Shown in pieces: positions 6,517 through 8,504 of a stretch of 8,504 bases of DNA. The DNA comes from Suilimivivens sp964458255 (GTDB lineage Bacteria > Bacillota > Clostridia > Lachnospirales > Lachnospiraceae), in assembly GCA_964458255.1 (NCBI GenBank), contig CAYWHY010000060.1, forward strand, positions 1 to 8,504. The letters run 5' to 3'. The notes below the pieces were generated by a model that was given only the letters and a program-made list of their open reading frames with translations, did not search any database and was not told the DNA's origin. Position numbers and translations under genes: made by a program. How positions within the stretch are numbered: position 1 is the stretch's first letter; each line of letters opens with the position of its first letter.

Positions 6517-7545
6517 CTATTTTTCCATGTATTTTTGATAAGGCAGACGTATATATTTTCCATTCAATAAAGCAAATTCTTCATCCAATGCATTTCCTGA
6601 TACAACGGAATATGCCAGTTCAAGCATTCCCTTTGCCTGACCGGCCGAATCATTGACAACTGTTCCCAGAATTTCTCCATTTTCTACCGCTTCAATTGCC
6701 TGCTTCGTTCCGTCAATCCCAAGTACCACCGGCGCAGACATCTCTTTATCTTCAAAATAACCTGCTACTTTTAATGCGTCTATCGCACCAAGTGCCATAT
6801 CATCATTATTTGCAAAAACCACTTCTATCTCGCTGCCGAATTCATCTAACCACTGGGTCATCTTCGTTTTGCCCTGATCCCGGTTCCAGTTTGCAATTCC
6901 ATCTCCGAGCTTTTCAATCTGATACCCTGCATCTGTTACCGTATTTAACACATACATGGTCCTAACAATGGCATCCTGATGACCGGCTTCGCCCTCTAAC
7001 ATGACATACTGTAAAGTACCGTCTCCATTTTTGTCCACGCTTTCAAAGTCTTCCCGAAGTGCTTCAATCAAAACTTCTCCCTGCAAAATGCCGGATTCAA
7101 ATGCATCGGCACCCACATAATAAAGTTTATCCCAACGCTCCAAGTCCTCCTCTACCAACTCACGATTAAAGAAAATAATGGGAAGGTTGGCACTTTTACT
7201 TTTATCAATAATAGTTGAAGCATCCGTTCTGTCCACAAGATTGATACAGACTATGTCACACTGCTGATCCACAAAATAATCTATCTGATCATTTTGTGTC
7301 ATCTGATTGGAACTGGCATTTACAATATCAAGCGTAATGGTAATATCATATTTCTTTTCCATTTCTTCTGCATACATCTGTACATTTTGTATTAATTCCG
7401 AAATAAAAGTATCATACTGGTTATAAACACTGATTCCGATCTTAATTTCCTTCAATTCTTCCGAATCATGTACCTTTGTCCCACAGCCTGCCAAAAGACT
7501 GCATGCAAGCAGCAAACCCCACATTTTTAATTTTACCTTCCTCAT
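6517..7545 (-). CDS. mglB: MglB-type galactose/glucose-binding lipoprotein of an ABC transporter
   Basis: The 342-residue protein starts with a lipoprotein signal (lipobox LAGC, lipidated Cys21), so it is anchored outside the membrane. The mature part aligns by eye with E. coli MglB along its whole length. The residues that hold galactose there are all present: Y41, D45, N127, H189, D191, R195, W220, N247, D278 and N298. The calcium loop D171-x-N173-x-D175-x-T-x-Q179 and its distant partner E241 are also kept. Galactose or glucose is therefore a well-supported ligand. Family role: it delivers sugar to the MglC permease and MglA ATPase, neither of which is in this window; the next gene is the GH42 enzyme instead. 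A role in sensing together with the tethered binding protein is possible. Its ribosome site overlaps the stop codon of the upstream gene, suggesting coupled translation. Confidence 0.93.
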   Translation of the reverse strand: MRKVKLKMWGLLLACSLLAGCGTKVHDSEELKEIKIGISVYNQYDTFISELIQNVQMYAEEMEKKYDITITLDIVNASSNQMTQNDQIDYFVDQQCDIVCINLVDRTDASTIIDKSKSANLPIIFFNRELVEEDLERWDKLYYVGADAFESGILQGEVLIEALREDFESVDKNGDGTLQYVMLEGEAGHQDAIVRTMYVLNTVTDAGYQIEKLGDGIANWNRDQGKTKMTQWLDEFGSEIEVVFANNDDMALGAIDALKVAGYFEDKEMSAPVVLGIDGTKQAIEAVENGEILGTVVNDSAGQAKGMLELAYSVVSGNALDEEFALLNGKYIRLPYQKYMEK

Positions 7546-7550
7546 TACAT

Positions 7551-7555
7551 CTCCT
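7551..7555 (-). promoter_or_regulatory. mglB ribosome binding site overlapping upstream stop codon
   Basis: AGGAG at 7555-7551 overlaps the TAG stop (7556-7554) of the tethered binding protein by two bases and sits five bases before the mglB ATG at 7545. This layout favours translational coupling of the two sugar-binding proteins. Confidence 0.8.
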
Positions 7556-8504
7556 ATTCTACTATCGGAAACAATAATCTCTCATACTGCATTTCAAAAA
7601 TATCCTGTCTGCCTACACAATAACTGTCTATCTCATCAATATCTGCACTTCTTATGCCTTCCATCTCCTTAAGAAGATTTTCTACACCCAAATACCCCAT
7701 ATTAAACTCATTTTGGAAAACCAGATTTTCAATTTTTCCATCGTCAAGTGCCGCTACGATTGAATCAGTATTTCCAATGCCATACAATTTTTTACCCTGC
7801 AAAATTTCTGCATCTGTTTCACAAAGTGCATGAAGTGTTTCCTTACTGAGAGAAACAACGGCATCCGCTTTTGATCCTTCCAACGCCTTTGACAAAAATC
7901 TTTGCAGCCCCCCATACTCCAATTTTCGCTCCAGAATAGTAATCCGCACTCTCTCATCTTTATTCAGCACTTCATATAATCCCTGTATTCTTTGACGAAT
8001 ACTGTCCCTCGTTTTATATTCTTCCACCACTACCAGATTTATCTCTTCTTTACCGGAAAAATCCTCAAGAATTGCCTCCCCAAGCATATTTCCCATTGCA
8101 ATATTATCTGCAGAGATAAAAGGATAAGCCTGGTCGTCTGTACCGCTTTCCAGTGTAATTATCGGAACAGGTACTTCACCTATTTGTGCTTCCTGACACA
8201 TGATAGAAGAATCGGCTGCCGCTAATAAAATACCTCCGGCACCATTTTCAATTTCTTCACGGATAATCTCCATCTGTGCTTTTGCATCTGCTCCCTCTTC
8301 TGCAATTACATAATTGATATTAACAGCTAAATCTTCACCTGCCTGTTTCATACCTTCTATAAGTGATTCCCAGCCATCATTTCCGGCATCATATAATACA
8401 ACAGAAATTTCATATCTGTTTTCCGGTGCCTTCTCTCCAAAAACAGCCTGATAGTAAACCAAAAGCATCAGAGCTATCAAACCAAAACAAATTAAGGCTG
8501 TGGT
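7554..8504 (-). CDS. Membrane-tethered periplasmic-binding-protein-fold protein (5' end beyond window)
   Basis: The frame is open through the right edge; 316 residues are visible. A TTG at 8480 is not a convincing start because the hydrophobic segment continues upstream of it. The first 23 visible residues (TTALICFGLIALMLLVYYQA and on) form a membrane helix with no lipobox and no clear cleavage site, so the protein is probably tethered, with its body outside. The rest is a type 1 periplasmic-binding fold: VVLYDAG near 35-41, a helix, then GGILLAAADSS, PVPIITLES, FISADNIAMG, and later KLYGIGNTDSI and LVFQNEFNMGYLG. This resembles sugar-binding proteins (RbsB/XylF-like) rather than MglB in detail; ligand residues could not be assigned. 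Comparable tethered binding proteins in Firmicutes (for example XylFII acting with a LytS-type kinase) serve as sugar sensors for two-component systems. That role is inferred here from the anchor and from the separate, lipid-anchored MglB encoded eight bases downstream. Confidence 0.8.
   Translation of the reverse strand, partial: TTALICFGLIALMLLVYYQAVFGEKAPENRYEISVVLYDAGNDGWESLIEGMKQAGEDLAVNINYVIAEEGADAKAQMEIIREEIENGAGGILLAAADSSIMCQEAQIGEVPVPIITLESGTDDQAYPFISADNIAMGNMLGEAILEDFSGKEEINLVVVEEYKTRDSIRQRIQGLYEVLNKDERVRITILERKLEYGGLQRFLSKALEGSKADAVVSLSKETLHALCETDAEILQGKKLYGIGNTDSIVAALDDGKIENLVFQNEFNMGYLGVENLLKEMEGIRSADIDEIDSYCVGRQDIFEMQYERLLFPIVE

Larger units (their letters stand above)
3479..8504 (-). 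other. Putative galactoside sensing/utilisation operon (5' end beyond window)
   Basis: Four minus-strand genes follow each other with gaps of 8 bases (tethered binding protein to mglB), 26 bases (mglB to beta-galactosidase) and 21 bases (beta-galactosidase to exonuclease), without internal terminators or clear internal promoters. The 5' end and promoter lie to the right of the window. Shared transcription is inferred from spacing and strand only. Confidence 0.7.

Noticed and set aside
6505..6521. Hairpin AATAGT/ACTATT between mglB and the beta-galactosidase gene
   Set aside because: It has six A/T-rich pairs only, includes the mglB stop codon, and lacks a T-run in the transcribed direction; chance is the simpler explanation.
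8478..8480. TTG at 8480 as the true start of the tethered binding protein
   Set aside because: The frame and the hydrophobic segment continue to the window edge, so the start is very probably outside; the gene is reported as 5'-partial.
6517..8504. The two binding-protein genes as a recent tandem duplication
   Set aside because: Their anchors differ (lipobox versus membrane helix) and the sequences share only the general fold; the MglB ligand motifs have no matching positions in the other protein.

Overview
This window reads as chromosomal DNA from an AT-rich, low-GC Firmicute, most likely a gut-type Clostridia (Lachnospiraceae-like). The reasons are the A/T-rich codon choice, strong AGGAGG-type ribosome binding sites, a Gram-positive lipobox lipoprotein, a DacF-type D,D-carboxypeptidase with a class of neighbours common in that family, and a tRNA-Pro without an encoded CCA end. 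The taxonomic call is an inference from style, not from a marker gene. No mobile element, CRISPR array, rRNA or integrase is visible.

Left part (1-1845), all on the minus strand. Gene order in transcription is trmB (tRNA m7G46 methyltransferase), then a tRNA-Pro(CGG) with a near-consensus promoter and its own hairpin terminator, then a membrane-anchored protein of the HtrA/DegP trypsin-like fold that runs off the left edge. All three expected catalytic positions in the HtrA-like protein are replaced (His to Ser, Asp to Gly, Ser to Ala) and its visible 323 residues contain no histidine, so it looks like a pseudoprotease.

Centre (1846-3498). A 138-base divergent intergenic region holds an extended -10 promoter for trmB and an inverted repeat next to a weaker promoter candidate for a plus-strand D-alanyl-D-alanine carboxypeptidase. 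That enzyme has intact SxxK, SxN and KTG motifs, plus an unusual C-terminal membrane helix with a strongly basic tail. Its last 20 bases overlap, tail to tail, the 3' end of the next gene.

Right part (3479-8504), all on the minus strand and tightly packed, so probably one operon entering from beyond the right edge. The order is: a membrane-tethered periplasmic-binding-protein-fold protein (5' end missing), an MglB-type galactose/glucose-binding lipoprotein with every recognised galactose and calcium ligand conserved, a cytoplasmic GH42 beta-galactosidase, and a DEDDh 3'-5' exonuclease with a C-terminal candidate zinc module. The first three make sense together: sense or capture galactose-type sugars at the membrane and hydrolyse beta-galactosides inside. 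No permease or ATPase of a sugar transporter lies in the window. The tethered binding protein is most interesting as a possible sugar sensor for a two-component system encoded further upstream; that partner is not visible and is inferred. The exonuclease is functionally unexpected in this operon and may simply be a passenger.
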